A DNA stretch of 64,000 nt. It comes from Pedobacter sp. Bi126. GTDB lineage: Bacteria > Bacteroidota > Bacteroidia > Sphingobacteriales > Sphingobacteriaceae. The stretch lies in NCBI RefSeq assembly GCF_918698245.1, contig NZ_CAKKMS010000001.1, positions 620,001 through 684,000 of the forward strand, read 5' to 3'. Below, in pieces: positions 47,189 to 57,014 of this stretch. The notes under the pieces are model-generated. The model had not been told where the DNA came from, did no database searches, and was given only the letters and a program-made list of their open reading frames with translations. A program made the position numbers and the translations under genes. The stretch's first letter is position 1. Every line of letters begins with the position of its first letter.

Positions 47189-50100
47189 ATGAAAATTACA
47201 AATTTTGCTGTAAAGAACTACCAGTTTACCCTGATCATATTTGTGCTTGTGGCAGTGGTGGGCCTGCTTACGCTCTTTACCATGCCCCGCTCGGAGGATC
47301 CTACTACCCACCCTCCGCAATATCTGGTAACGGTAATCTACCCTGGTACCAGCCCGAAGGATATGGAAGAACAAGTGGTAAAGCCCATAGAAAATAAAAT
47401 CTATGGCTTGGAGAACATCGATAAGATCCTGACCACGGTTGAAGATGGTGTAGCAGCGATACAGATCAAGTTCAAGTATGGTGTTGATGTGGATAACAAA
47501 TACCAGGAAATATCAACGGAAATCAATGCGCTGAAAAACGGCGAACTTCCAAAGGACATTTATCAGATCAAGACCGAAAAAATTGCTTCGTCAGATGTAA
47601 AGATTATTCAGGTTGCGCTGATCTCAAACACCGCTTCGTCCAAAACATTGCGCGACAATGCGGACAAATTGAAGACCCAGCTGGAAAAGATTACCAATCT
47701 GAGAGAGGTAAAGTATACCGGGATGCCAGAGCAGGAAATCCGCATCGACATGCAACTCGATAAACTAGCACAGCTAAAAATACCATTGAACCTGGTTATA
47801 GGCAGCCTACAAAGCGAGGCGGCTGATATTCCAGGAGGAAGTATTAATATAGATAGTAAGGTCTTTAATGTGAAGACCAGTGGTAAGTTTAAAGATGTTA
47901 AAGATGTGGCCAATACGATAATCTATAATTCCAATGGAAAAATCATATACCTAAAGGATGTGGCCCATGTTAGCTATATGGACGGTACCATTAACCACAT
48001 TACCAGGATCAATGGACAACGCTGTATATTGGTTACCTCTTCGATGAAGAACAATGTGGACATCAGTCAGGTTAAGAAAGAGTACACTCCAGTATTGGAA
48101 CAATTTTCTCAAACCTTGCCGCAGAACATTAAAATGGTCAAAAATTTTGACCAGGCAGATATGGTATCAAAGCGGCTGGGACACCTGGGCTTTGATTTTG
48201 GATTGGCCATACTATTAGTAGTGGTTACCCTGTTGCCTTTGGGCTTCAGACCATCACTGATCGTAATGATTTCCATTCCACTCTCACTGGCCCTTGGTCT
48301 TATTGCAATGAACCTTTTAGGCTTCTCACTCAACCAGCTCAGTATTGTTGGGCTTGTGGTAGCATTGGGGCTATTGGTTGATGATAGTATCGTTGTTGTA
48401 GAGAATATAGAAAGGTGGTTAAGGGAAGGCCATTCCAGAAAGGATGCTATTTTAAAGGGTACCAAACAGATTGGGGCAGCTGTTGTAGGCTGTACCGCAA
48501 CGCTTGTGATTGCATTTTTACCATTGGCTTTTCTGCCTGATATGGCCGGAGAATTTATCCGAAGCCTACCTATGGCCATTATTACCAGTGTACTGGCCTC
48601 TATGATCGTGGCGCTTACACTCGTGCCTTTTATCGGCAGCAAGATCCTGAAAACCCATACCCATGGGGAAGGAAATTATTTCTTAAAAAAATTGCAGGGC
48701 TTTTTGACCTGGTCGTATCGTGGTATTATGCCATTGGCGCTAAAGTGGCCAAAGGCAACCATTAGTATTTCCATTGCATTAAGCGTATTGGCCTTTTTAC
48801 TCTTCCCACTGGCAGGATTTAAACTTTTTCCAACCTCAGAAAAGCCAATGTTTCTGATCAATATTAAAATGCCGCTACAGGCAAATATCCCAGAAAGCGA
48901 TAGCGCCGCAAAGCTGGTGGAAATGGAACTGAAAAAGCATAAGGAAATCGTTTACTACACCTCAAATGTAGGAAAAGGTAACCCACAGATCTATTACAAC
49001 GTGCATCAGCAGGATATAAAACCGGATTTTGCTCAGATTTTTGTGCAATTGGAAGAAGAGACAAGCCCAAATGACAAAACTGAACTGATTAAAACGCTTA
49101 GAAGCAAATTCACTGATTTCCCCTATGCAAAAATAGAGGTGAAGGATTTTGAACAAGGCACTCCGATAGAGGCGAATATTGTGGTCAGGGTTTTTGGAGA
49201 GAATCAGGATACCCTGCGATCGCTCTCGTTCAAAGTGGAGGAGCTGTTACGTAAACATCCAGGTACTTTTTTCATCAACAATGAACTCAATGCCTATAAG
49301 TCAGATGTAAAGATCAAGATTGATAAGGCAAAGGCGCGGACATTGGGCGTACTGACCAGCGACATTGACAAGGTGATCAGGTTGGCTGTTGCCGGACTAA
49401 CTGTTGGGGATTACATTGATGACAGGGGTGATTCGAGGAATGTGGTGATTACCATTCCACGTAATAAATTTTCAAATCTAAATGCATTAAAGAACCTTTA
49501 TGTGAACAATATCCAGGGTGCACCAATTCAGATCGATCAGATTGCAACCATTGGGCTGGAAACCTCTCCAACTGCAATTAATCATTTCAATAAATCACGG
49601 TTTGCAAAGGTTACCTCGCTCACCAAGGATAATGTTTTGGCAAATGATATCCTCAAGGATATTGTGCCCGAACTCAACAAATTAAAAATGCCCAAGGGCT
49701 ATTATTATAAACTGTCTGGGGAGGCTGAATCGGAAGGTGATGCGCTGGGGGGAAATTTCCTTTCGGTGATCATCCTGAGTACATTCCTGTTTATCGCTGT
49801 GCTGCTGCTACAGTTTAAGACATTTAAGGGGATCATTATCGTTTTATCAATTATTCCTTTGGGCGTTTTGGGCGGGGTGATATTTCTGCTGATGACAGGA
49901 AATCCGATGTCGCTGGTATCGATCATCGGTTTCATTGGTTTATCGGGCATACAGGTAAAGAATTCGTTGTTACTGGTTGATTTTACCAACCAATTGCGGG
50001 AAGATGGAAAAAGCATAGATGAGGCGATCCATATTGCCGGTGAAACCAGGTTTCTTCCTGTTGTACTTACTTCTATTACAGCTATTTGCGGTCTCATCCC

Positions 50101-50242
50101 GATTGCCATGAATCCCAATCCGCAGATAGCGCCACTTGCCATTGTACTGATTGGAGGGCTGATCAGCTCTACCATATTATCAAGGATCGTTACCCCGGTA
50201 ATGTACAAACTCATACCTCCACAATTGCACGAAAAGATATGA
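47189..50242 (+). CDS. RND-family (HAE1/AcrB-type) efflux pump
   Basis: This 1,017-residue inner-membrane pump has 12 predicted helices and two large periplasmic loops. The proton-relay Asp pair D398/D399 is in LGLLVDDSIVVVENIERW, and FIGLSGIQVKNSLLLVDF marks the second half. It should export a small hydrophobic or amphiphilic compound by proton antiport. The operon also encodes a 3-hydroxyacyl-CoA dehydrogenase, an SDR and a START-like protein, which hints at a lipid-like or ketone/alcohol substrate. That last point is inference. Confidence 0.95.
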   Translation: MKITNFAVKNYQFTLIIFVLVAVVGLLTLFTMPRSEDPTTHPPQYLVTVIYPGTSPKDMEEQVVKPIENKIYGLENIDKILTTVEDGVAAIQIKFKYGVDVDNKYQEISTEINALKNGELPKDIYQIKTEKIASSDVKIIQVALISNTASSKTLRDNADKLKTQLEKITNLREVKYTGMPEQEIRIDMQLDKLAQLKIPLNLVIGSLQSEAADIPGGSINIDSKVFNVKTSGKFKDVKDVANTIIYNSNGKIIYLKDVAHVSYMDGTINHITRINGQRCILVTSSMKNNVDISQVKKEYTPVLEQFSQTLPQNIKMVKNFDQADMVSKRLGHLGFDFGLAILLVVVTLLPLGFRPSLIVMISIPLSLALGLIAMNLLGFSLNQLSIVGLVVALGLLVDDSIVVVENIERWLREGHSRKDAILKGTKQIGAAVVGCTATLVIAFLPLAFLPDMAGEFIRSLPMAIITSVLASMIVALTLVPFIGSKILKTHTHGEGNYFLKKLQGFLTWSYRGIMPLALKWPKATISISIALSVLAFLLFPLAGFKLFPTSEKPMFLINIKMPLQANIPESDSAAKLVEMELKKHKEIVYYTSNVGKGNPQIYYNVHQQDIKPDFAQIFVQLEEETSPNDKTELIKTLRSKFTDFPYAKIEVKDFEQGTPIEANIVVRVFGENQDTLRSLSFKVEELLRKHPGTFFINNELNAYKSDVKIKIDKAKARTLGVLTSDIDKVIRLAVAGLTVGDYIDDRGDSRNVVITIPRNKFSNLNALKNLYVNNIQGAPIQIDQIATIGLETSPTAINHFNKSRFAKVTSLTKDNVLANDILKDIVPELNKLKMPKGYYYKLSGEAESEGDALGGNFLSVIILSTFLFIAVLLLQFKTFKGIIIVLSIIPLGVLGGVIFLLMTGNPMSLVSIIGFIGLSGIQVKNSLLLVDFTNQLREDGKSIDEAIHIAGETRFLPVVLTSITAICGLIPIAMNPNPQIAPLAIVLIGGLISSTILSRIVTPVMYKLIPPQLHEKI

Positions 50243-50328
50243 TATGTCAAAATAGATGGGAAGACTTGTTTCTGGAATTGAGACTGTTCTTGATTAACCT
50301 GATTAACTGCATACTTAAAAATTAAAAG

Positions 50329-51225
50329 ATGAAAATTAAAAACGTTACCGTATTTGGATCTGGCGTACTGGGTGCGCAGATTGCCTTTCAGACTGCTTAC
50401 CATGGCTATAATGTGACTTTGTTCGATATCAACGAAGAACTATTGGCGAATGCAAAGCTGAAGTTCGAGCAGTTTAAAAAATCGTATCAGCAGGATTTGA
50501 ACGCGAAACCTGCCGATTTGGATATTGCAGTCTCAACCATAAACTTTACAACAGATGTGGCGGCATCCGTAAAAGATGCCGATCTCACGATTGAAGCGAT
50601 TCCGGAAAACATTCAGATAAAAAAAGATTTTTATTCCAGACTGGGTGCTTTGGCTCCGGAGAAAACAATTTTCTGCACCAACACTTCTACATTGTTGCCA
50701 AGCCAATTTGCGGCTGAAACAGGCAGGCCTGAACGGTTTTTGGCTTTGCACTTCGCCACTAATCTGCTAAAGAATAACTTGGCGGAAATTATGGGACATC
50801 CCAGTACAGATCCCGAAATTTTTGAGCAGATAGTTCAATTCGCTAAATCGATCGGGATGATATCCATACCAATCTATAAAGAACAGCCCGGCTACATCAC
50901 GAACTCGCTTTTATTGCCTTTATTGATAGCTGGGTTCGACCTCTACCGAAATGGTGTTGCCAATGTGGCCTCTATTGACAAGACCTGGATGAAAAGCCTG
51001 GGGGTTGATCTGGGGCCAATGGCTATGTTAGACTTTGTTGGAATGAATACAGCCTACAATGTAGTGAGCTCAATTGCAGAGTCAAGTGGAGACGAGGTCT
51101 GGAAGCAAAGACAGGGCTTTATGAAAGAGAACTTCATTGATCAAAATAAACTCGGTATTTCTACAGGAGAAGGTTTTTATACTTATCCAAACCCAGCTTA
51201 TCAAAACGCTGATTTCCTGAAATAG
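50329..51225 (+). CDS. 3-hydroxyacyl-CoA dehydrogenase family protein
   Basis: This 298-residue enzyme has an NAD-binding Rossmann half with GSGVLG at 10-15 and ADLTIEAIPENIQIKKDFYSRL, the catalytic-region segments NTSTLLPS, LHFATN and AEIM, and a C-terminal 3HCDH half (LGVDLGPMAMLDFVGMNTAYNV; GEGFYTYP). The active-site motif HFFNP of classic enzymes is altered to HFATN, so its substrate may not be a standard acyl-CoA. It follows the pump gene after 86 bases and precedes an SDR gene, forming a pump-plus-oxidoreductase set. Confidence 0.9.
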   Translation: MKIKNVTVFGSGVLGAQIAFQTAYHGYNVTLFDINEELLANAKLKFEQFKKSYQQDLNAKPADLDIAVSTINFTTDVAASVKDADLTIEAIPENIQIKKDFYSRLGALAPEKTIFCTNTSTLLPSQFAAETGRPERFLALHFATNLLKNNLAEIMGHPSTDPEIFEQIVQFAKSIGMISIPIYKEQPGYITNSLLLPLLIAGFDLYRNGVANVASIDKTWMKSLGVDLGPMAMLDFVGMNTAYNVVSSIAESSGDEVWKQRQGFMKENFIDQNKLGISTGEGFYTYPNPAYQNADFLK

Positions 51226-51290
51226 AAAATAAAGGTTAGAAGTACCCTGTAAAACGAATTAAAGCATTACCCACATAAATTTTACTAAAG

Positions 51291-52070
51291 ATGAAAGAAT
51301 ACATATTAATCACCGGAGCATCATCCGGAATTGGCTACGAAATGGCCAATCAATTGGCAGCACAAAAAAAGAACCTGATTTTGGTTGCCCGTACAGAGAA
51401 CAAATTACAGCAAATGCAATCAGAACTAATAAACAAGTCTGGCATTCTGGTTCAATATTTCGCTACAGATCTTTCTGATGTGAATGCTGCTAAAAACCTT
51501 TACCAAAAGGTGAAAGATGAAAACCTATTGGTGACCCACCTGGTAAATAATGCTGGTATTGGCAACTATGGCAATTTTACTGAAACGCCACTGGAAGAAG
51601 AATTGAGTATGATTCAATTAAATATTTCCAGTTTGGTTGTATTGACTAAACTTTTTGCACAAGATATGGTCAGCCGCAAATCTGGCCGGATTATGAACAT
51701 AGCATCGGTGGTCGCATTTTTACCGATGCCTTATTTTTCTGTGTATTCTGCCACCAAGGCTTTCGTAAAGGCATTTAGTGAAACACTCGCTGCCGAATTG
51801 GAAGGTACCGGAGTTACCGTTTCGTCTCTTTATCCTGGTACTGTGGATACCGGATTTACCACACCTGAGATGCAAACTACCAACCTTCATAAAACCAAGC
51901 CGATGACTCCCAAAGAAGTGGCAACACAGGGTGTAAAGCATCTACTAGAAGGGAGTGGAAAAAAAGTAGTTGGTTTTCAAAACTGGTTTAACGCTAAACT
52001 TCCCAATTTTGTTCCTGATGGTATTATGATGAAGATTAAAAAGGGGCTGGCAAGTCAAAAACAAAAATAG
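51291..52070 (+). CDS. Short-chain dehydrogenase/reductase (SDR)
   Basis: This 259-residue classical SDR has GASSGIG at 9-15, NNAG at about 86-89, S139 and the Y152-x-x-x-K156 catalytic pair (YSATK), and a PGTVDTGF segment after the sixth strand. It belongs to the DltE/YqjQ-like group that acts on unknown carbonyls. It lies 65 bases after the 3HCDH gene and 19 bases before the SRPBCC gene. Confidence 0.93.
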   Translation: MKEYILITGASSGIGYEMANQLAAQKKNLILVARTENKLQQMQSELINKSGILVQYFATDLSDVNAAKNLYQKVKDENLLVTHLVNNAGIGNYGNFTETPLEEELSMIQLNISSLVVLTKLFAQDMVSRKSGRIMNIASVVAFLPMPYFSVYSATKAFVKAFSETLAAELEGTGVTVSSLYPGTVDTGFTTPEMQTTNLHKTKPMTPKEVATQGVKHLLEGSGKKVVGFQNWFNAKLPNFVPDGIMMKIKKGLASQKQK

Positions 52071-52089
52071 TTTATAAATGATATATAAA

Positions 52090-52677
52090 ATGAAAACAAT
52101 AAAATCATTCATGCTCGTTGGCTTAACGGGCATATCGTTGCTCCTTTCCTCTTGTTATTCACACAAGAAAGTGGTTCAGTCAAGCCTGCCCTATTCCGAA
52201 AAAATCAACTGGCCGCAAGGATTTAAACCGGCAGAATCTGATTTTTTCATACATAACGAAATTGACATTAAAGCTTCGCCCCAAGTGGTTTGGGATATCT
52301 TCATCAATGCAGGGAAATGGCCGGAATGGTACAAAAGATCTGAAGGCATCAAATTGTCCAATTCGCCTGAAGGCAGACTTAATTTATCTAGTGTCTTTAT
52401 CTGGAATCCGGAGGGCAAATTCACCTCAGCCATCAGGGAATTCAATCCTCCGTATCAAATCGCTTGGTTAGGTGAAACCGATAACAAAAAAATGACCGTT
52501 TACAATGCGTGGGTGATTATCCCAACCAAAGATGGCTGCAAAGTTGTTTCAAACGAGTCTCAAAATGGACCAAAAACAAAAATGGAGAAGATTTTTGCAC
52601 CAAATATGGTTAGTAACCATATTGGAGAATGGCTAATAAACCTGAAAGAACGATCAGAACAACAATCAAAGAATTAA
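52090..52677 (+). CDS. SRPBCC (polyketide-cyclase-like) lipoprotein
   Basis: The frame opens at 52078. The ATG at 52090 begins a lipoprotein signal (GISLLLSSC-YSHK, C22) and gives 195 residues. The mature part is a START/Bet v 1-like fold of the polyketide-cyclase 2 type (about 55-190: IDIKASPQVVWDIFINAGKW; FNPPYQIAWLGETDN; IGEWLINLKERSE). Most SRPBCC proteins are cytoplasmic, so a lipid-anchored one is unusual. It may bind a hydrophobic ligand in the periplasm, perhaps the pump's cargo; this is inference. Confidence 0.85.
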   Translation: MKTIKSFMLVGLTGISLLLSSCYSHKKVVQSSLPYSEKINWPQGFKPAESDFFIHNEIDIKASPQVVWDIFINAGKWPEWYKRSEGIKLSNSPEGRLNLSSVFIWNPEGKFTSAIREFNPPYQIAWLGETDNKKMTVYNAWVIIPTKDGCKVVSNESQNGPKTKMEKIFAPNMVSNHIGEWLINLKERSEQQSKN

Positions 52678-52808
52678 TATACTTAGGAGCCCTCTTTGAT
52701 TATATTTAAACATAGAGATACATACAGATTAATAATGGGAGTTTAGACCATTTGTAAATTATTTTGATCAGTTAGCGTTGTCTGATATCCTTATAAAATT
52801 TATATGAT

Positions 52809-53423
52809 ATGTTAAATCGAAGTAAGATAATAGATGCCGCTATACAGCTGTTTTCACATTTTGGAATTAAAAAAACTCCCCTTAAAGATATAGCCAAATC
52901 GTTAAGGGTGAGTATTCCATCTCTATATTGGTATTTCAAGAACAAAGACGAACTGGTGATCTGTGTTTTAGAAAAAATAACGAATGAAGAACGTATTTTG
53001 ATCAAAAAGCAGTGTATAAGATATGAGTCGCTATCCAATTTTATCGATGAACTGGTTGAAATAAAGCGTTTAACATTTGAAAAATATAGTCGGCTATACC
53101 ATTCCCCGGATTACTTAAGAAAGATAGGTTTTTTAGACAACCTGGGTTTATCAAGAAGGGTATGTGTGACTGAAAATATGAATTTGGTTTCAAAAGCTGT
53201 CTTTGGGAGAGATGACAATAGCCCCCATATGTTTAAGGGGGTGTTCATCCAGTTCTTAAGGGAACTTGATATGATATTTCTGAACGATGCAGCCACAAGA
53301 GCGAGATTTCAAGGATCAGGCATTGCGAAAAGAAATGATATCTCTGATCTCGTAAGCCAAAAAACCTGTTCTTTTCTATCTGAAATAATGGATAAAAACA
53401 TCATGGTTCAATATCAAAATTAA
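52809..53423 (+). CDS. TetR/AcrR-family regulator
   Basis: This 204-residue regulator has an N-terminal TetR helix-turn-helix (about 5-52, IIDAAIQLFSHFGIKKTPLK; DIAKSLRVSIPSLYWYFKNK) and a longer helical C-terminal domain with no clear family marks. It is 131 bases after the SRPBCC gene on the same strand and convergent with the GH2 gene. No copy of the TTGAACA palindrome is visible in front of it, so it may control something other than the pump. Confidence 0.92.
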   Translation: MLNRSKIIDAAIQLFSHFGIKKTPLKDIAKSLRVSIPSLYWYFKNKDELVICVLEKITNEERILIKKQCIRYESLSNFIDELVEIKRLTFEKYSRLYHSPDYLRKIGFLDNLGLSRRVCVTENMNLVSKAVFGRDDNSPHMFKGVFIQFLRELDMIFLNDAATRARFQGSGIAKRNDISDLVSQKTCSFLSEIMDKNIMVQYQN

Positions 53424-53628
53424 ATGTCCGGTTTTAAGCAATTTTGTTGCCGATAATAAAAACAAGTAAATTTATCGATCGTGGCAATAGAGATAAATTT
53501 AACAATGGCCCAATATTAGCCTCATATGCTAATCATAAACCTCATCACAGAGCGGGGTTGCCATGAAATACCTAACAGTAAAAATGAAATCCTTATCAAT
53601 AATTCAATAACCCGCCCAGTCATCTATT

Positions 53629-55452
53629 CTAGTGTCCTCCCAGTGCATTTAATCTTTTTCCCTCAGTTATCACCGCCCTGTTTATTTCATTTACCCTCTT
53701 GATATCCATTTTTTCAACCGCACGGTCATAGGTCAGCAATCCGTTAACCTCATGCTCTACATCGGTTGTCTGGGTGTAAACGGCTACACTAAGGCCCTTG
53801 TACTTCATCAGCTGTTCAACCTGGCTCATCAGCAGTACATACCTATCCGTCAACGCAGCACTGGTAGGTTCATAGGCATATGCATTGTTTTCCACAGGCC
53901 ACATGTGCTCCCTAACAAAAAGCCCCACACCGCCGAATTCTCCCAAAGATGCCGCCCTTTTATCGTCCGGTCTGGAGGCATCATAAGGGCCTATATAAAT
54001 ATGAGTATCCACAAAGTCTCCATTACCCGGATCACCGGCCGCTTTCTGATAACCGGGATTGTTGTTAAATCCCGAATTTCCATTTACCAGTCGTGAGGGA
54101 TCGTAATTTTTTACCCAGTCCGTAATCGCCGGTACATCGAAAGCACCCCAGTTCTCATTAAAGGGTACCCAGGCAATAATTGAGGGTGAGTTGTAATATT
54201 CATCCATTACCGCCTTGAGCTCCTTGCGAAAAACGGAGCGTACTTTTGCGGTATCCTCATTCTGGTACCAGATTGCAGGCATGTCCTGCCAAAGCAGCAC
54301 GCCCAGTTTATCTGCCCAATAGTAAAAACGTTTCGGCTCGGTTTTCATATGTTTGCGGATGAGGTTAAAACCTGCCTTTTTTGTAAATTCCAGATCAGAT
54401 TTCAGCGCCTCCTCGGTGGGAGCGGTCAGAATTCCATCTGGCCAATAGCCCTGATCGAGAAGGCCAACCTGCATGATGAACTTTCCGTTCAACAGCGGAC
54501 GCATCACACCAGACACCTTGCCCAACCTGATATCGCGCATACCGAAATAGCTCTTTACCTCATCAACGGTTTCACCGTTCTGATCTTTGAGCGTGATTTT
54601 AAGATCATAAAGAAAAGGTTCATCTGGAGACCATAACTTTGGATTTGGGATGGGCAGATAAAAAGTCTTTCCGTTACTTCCCTGCGCCTGGGATACGATC
54701 TTATTGCCATCAAGTGCTACCGCGGATACCATAGAGGAATTTGCATCGACAGTTACCTTGAGCCTGTTATTTTCCAGATCGGGCAATAGCTTAATATTTT
54801 TGATGTGAGCTGCGCCCAACGGTTCAAGCCATACGCTCTGCCAGATGCCCGAGCTGAAGGTATAATCTCCCCGTGGTCCATTTTTGCCCGAAGGCATTCT
54901 GCCATCATTGGAATCGTAAGCGGCAACAATTAGCTCATTACGCCCAGATTTTAGCAATGGGGTGATATCCAGCGAAAAAGCATCATAGCCACCCGCATGA
55001 GACCCTGCCTTTTTTCCGTTAACGAAAATAGTTGCATCATGATCAACAGCCTCAAAATTGATTAAAATATTTTTACCCTTCCAGTTCTGTGGAATTTCGA
55101 AACGCCTGCGGTACCACATGTTAACCTCCTGATTGCGCTCAATACCCGAGATCACCGATTCAGGGCAGTATGGAACAAGTATCTGTTCTGGTTTTCCATC
55201 AAATGCAATCGGCATTTTCGGATTGAATGCATTAAGTTTATTTTTTCCACCGATATAATCCCATTTGCCGTTTAACGACTTCCATTCTCCGCGCACCATC
55301 TGGGGCCGGGGATAATCAGGAAAAGGATTTTGGGCCGTCATCGCCTGTTCAGTCCATTTAGTAGGTAGTTTTGCTGTCTGGGCGCAAACATTTTCACCAT
55401 ATACCTGCAACAATATTATCAGGAAAAGGATTGGTAAACCTATATTTTTCAT
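53629..55452 (-). CDS. Secreted GH2-family glycoside hydrolase
   Basis: This 607-residue enzyme has a signal peptide (to about residue 25, ending NVCAQ), a jelly-roll sugar-binding domain (about 50-215, [34 protein letters not shown]), an Ig-like domain (about 220-310) and a TIM barrel (about 315-600). The acid/base is E433 (PFNENWG) and the nucleophile E505 (LGEFGG), spaced as in GH2 beta-galactosidases and beta-glucuronidases. It stops after the barrel, so it is the short form of the family. The sugar specificity cannot be read. It stands 359 bases downstream of the GH5 gene, same strand. Confidence 0.93.
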   Translation of the reverse strand: MKNIGLPILFLIILLQVYGENVCAQTAKLPTKWTEQAMTAQNPFPDYPRPQMVRGEWKSLNGKWDYIGGKNKLNAFNPKMPIAFDGKPEQILVPYCPESVISGIERNQEVNMWYRRRFEIPQNWKGKNILINFEAVDHDATIFVNGKKAGSHAGGYDAFSLDITPLLKSGRNELIVAAYDSNDGRMPSGKNGPRGDYTFSSGIWQSVWLEPLGAAHIKNIKLLPDLENNRLKVTVDANSSMVSAVALDGNKIVSQAQGSNGKTFYLPIPNPKLWSPDEPFLYDLKITLKDQNGETVDEVKSYFGMRDIRLGKVSGVMRPLLNGKFIMQVGLLDQGYWPDGILTAPTEEALKSDLEFTKKAGFNLIRKHMKTEPKRFYYWADKLGVLLWQDMPAIWYQNEDTAKVRSVFRKELKAVMDEYYNSPSIIAWVPFNENWGAFDVPAITDWVKNYDPSRLVNGNSGFNNNPGYQKAAGDPGNGDFVDTHIYIGPYDASRPDDKRAASLGEFGGVGLFVREHMWPVENNAYAYEPTSAALTDRYVLLMSQVEQLMKYKGLSVAVYTQTTDVEHEVNGLLTYDRAVEKMDIKRVNEINRAVITEGKRLNALGGH

Positions 55453-55811
55453 ATTATCTGGAGATTAAGGATCTTTGGTTCTACGACACTAATATATTAT
55501 TTTTCATCAATCTAAAACGATTTATTAAATAAAAACACCACAACAAGTATCGTTTTGTAATGAAACTTTTTTTGAGTGGATTAAAAAGTTCATTCTACCT
55601 GAAGCCACGGCCATAACGTAAAAAGAATAGTAAATCACGACCTTCCTTTAGGAACTGGTTGCATAGCGTTAATCACTTCAGGGGATATCGATATGATCAG
55701 GGAAACGCACAATCACAACGAGAAATTGGCAGTTATCTGATTGGAATAATTTTCCGTTCGCGTGGAATTTTTCTGGAACGGGATTATTTATTTAAGCCAG
55801 GAAATCTGATA
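55453..55811. other. Intergenic region between GH5 and GH2 genes
   Basis: No gene is supported. The left end, AT-rich with AAAACGATTTATTAAAT near 55512, is the expected promoter zone of the GH2 gene. A plus-strand frame starting at 55659 overlaps the GH5 end and has no recognisable family. I see no terminator hairpin. Confidence 0.5.
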
Positions 55812-56786
55812 TTATTTGTTCAGGCTCCTGAGCGTCGTCCTAATGTATTTCCCTGCCGGACTAAGCATTTCTGGCTTCCATTTTCCTTTTGGAGATGCAC
55901 CAGGCATTAACAGTGCAGTTGTTTCTTTTTTATCGGTAATATTCCAGTTTGCCCAGCTCAATTTGTTTTTCTCCATCCAAGAAAACCATTTATCGGTTTT
56001 ACTGGTATCGAATATACCATCGCCATTAGCCTCGCCCACACCCCACTCTGTTACAAAAATGGGCAGACCAGCAGAAATTGCATTATCAGCCCGCCTCATT
56101 AAAACTTCCTGATGGCTTGGTTCAGACGCATAAAAATGAAAAGAATAAGCAATGTTGCTGAATCCCTTGATTGGATCTTTGGCAACCACGTCTATATCCT
56201 GGTCCCAATGCGGGCTACCAACAACAATTACATTTTCAGCATCGTATTTCCTGATCTCGGCAATTACCTGCACCGCATAATCCTTAACGGTTTGCCATGC
56301 TATTTTTTCTGGCTCATTAAATATCTCATAAATAATATTCGGTTTCCCGGCGTACCTTTTGGCCATTTTTGCAAAGAATATTTTTGATTGATCCAAATGT
56401 TCATCTGCATGGTGATCGTGCCAGTCAATCACCACATACAGATTCTTCTTAATGGCCGCATCGATCGTTTCGGTTATGAGCTTTTCCTGTCCAAGGGGAT
56501 CCTGCAGATAACCATTATCTGGCTGAACCGCCATAGACACACGCAATAAACTGATATTAAAATCAGATTTAAGCCAGTTTACAACATCTTGATTATAATA
56601 CTTTTTGCCTCCCCAGATGCTCCACGATAAACTTATACCTCGGAGCTGTGGTTCAATGTTTTTACGGTTTAAGATTTTCCCACCAACAACTTTTAAGGCG
56701 CCGTTCCGCTCAACCCAGTTTACGTTTTGCGCAAGAGCAATAATGGTAGAAAAGGCAAAAGCTGAAAGTAACATAACTCTTTTCAT
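55812..56786 (-). CDS. Secreted GH5-family endoglucanase (cellulase type)
   Basis: The frame opens at 56846. The ATG at 56786 starts a normal signal peptide (MKRVMLLSAFAFSTIIALAQ), giving 324 residues. The TIM barrel (about 30-310) shows the GH5 subfamily 2 look: LRGISLSWSIWG, a YVVIDWHDHHAD strand, the acid/base E158 in IFNEPEK, SFHFYA, and the nucleophile E247 in FVTEWGVGEANGDG. It should cut beta-1,4-glucan chains inside. There is no carbohydrate-binding module and no lipobox. It lies before the GH2 gene and outside any susCD locus. Confidence 0.94.
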   Translation of the reverse strand: MKRVMLLSAFAFSTIIALAQNVNWVERNGALKVVGGKILNRKNIEPQLRGISLSWSIWGGKKYYNQDVVNWLKSDFNISLLRVSMAVQPDNGYLQDPLGQEKLITETIDAAIKKNLYVVIDWHDHHADEHLDQSKIFFAKMAKRYAGKPNIIYEIFNEPEKIAWQTVKDYAVQVIAEIRKYDAENVIVVGSPHWDQDIDVVAKDPIKGFSNIAYSFHFYASEPSHQEVLMRRADNAISAGLPIFVTEWGVGEANGDGIFDTSKTDKWFSWMEKNKLSWANWNITDKKETTALLMPGASPKGKWKPEMLSPAGKYIRTTLRSLNK

Positions 56787-57014
56787 AAGGAATTTATTTA
56801 ATACGGTACATTGACTATGTTTTATCGACAAAAAGCATAAAATCATCGTCTAGACTATTCTTGTGGCTACACCCTTGAGGCAATTTTGCCCAGAGATCCT
56901 TTTTAACCTGCAATAAGCTAAAAAAATACCAAATCCCAACTAAATAAAATTTAAAATAATCATATCAAACTATTTCCAAAGTATACCCTTGATGAAGCAG
57001 GCGATTGAAAGCGA

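Noticed and set aside
48109..48642. Minus-strand frame of about 177 codons in the pump gene
   Set aside because: It is antisense to the conserved proton-relay region; its Ser/Thr/Ile-rich composition is typical of a shadow frame.
49705..50403. Long minus-strand frame (about 232 codons) over the RND pump end
   Set aside because: It lies fully antisense to conserved pump sequence, has no family features and is low in charged residues in the pattern of a shadow frame.
55659..55910. Plus-strand frame of 83 codons overlapping the GH5 end
   Set aside because: It overlaps conserved GH5 coding sequence in antisense, and the intergenic part shows no family.
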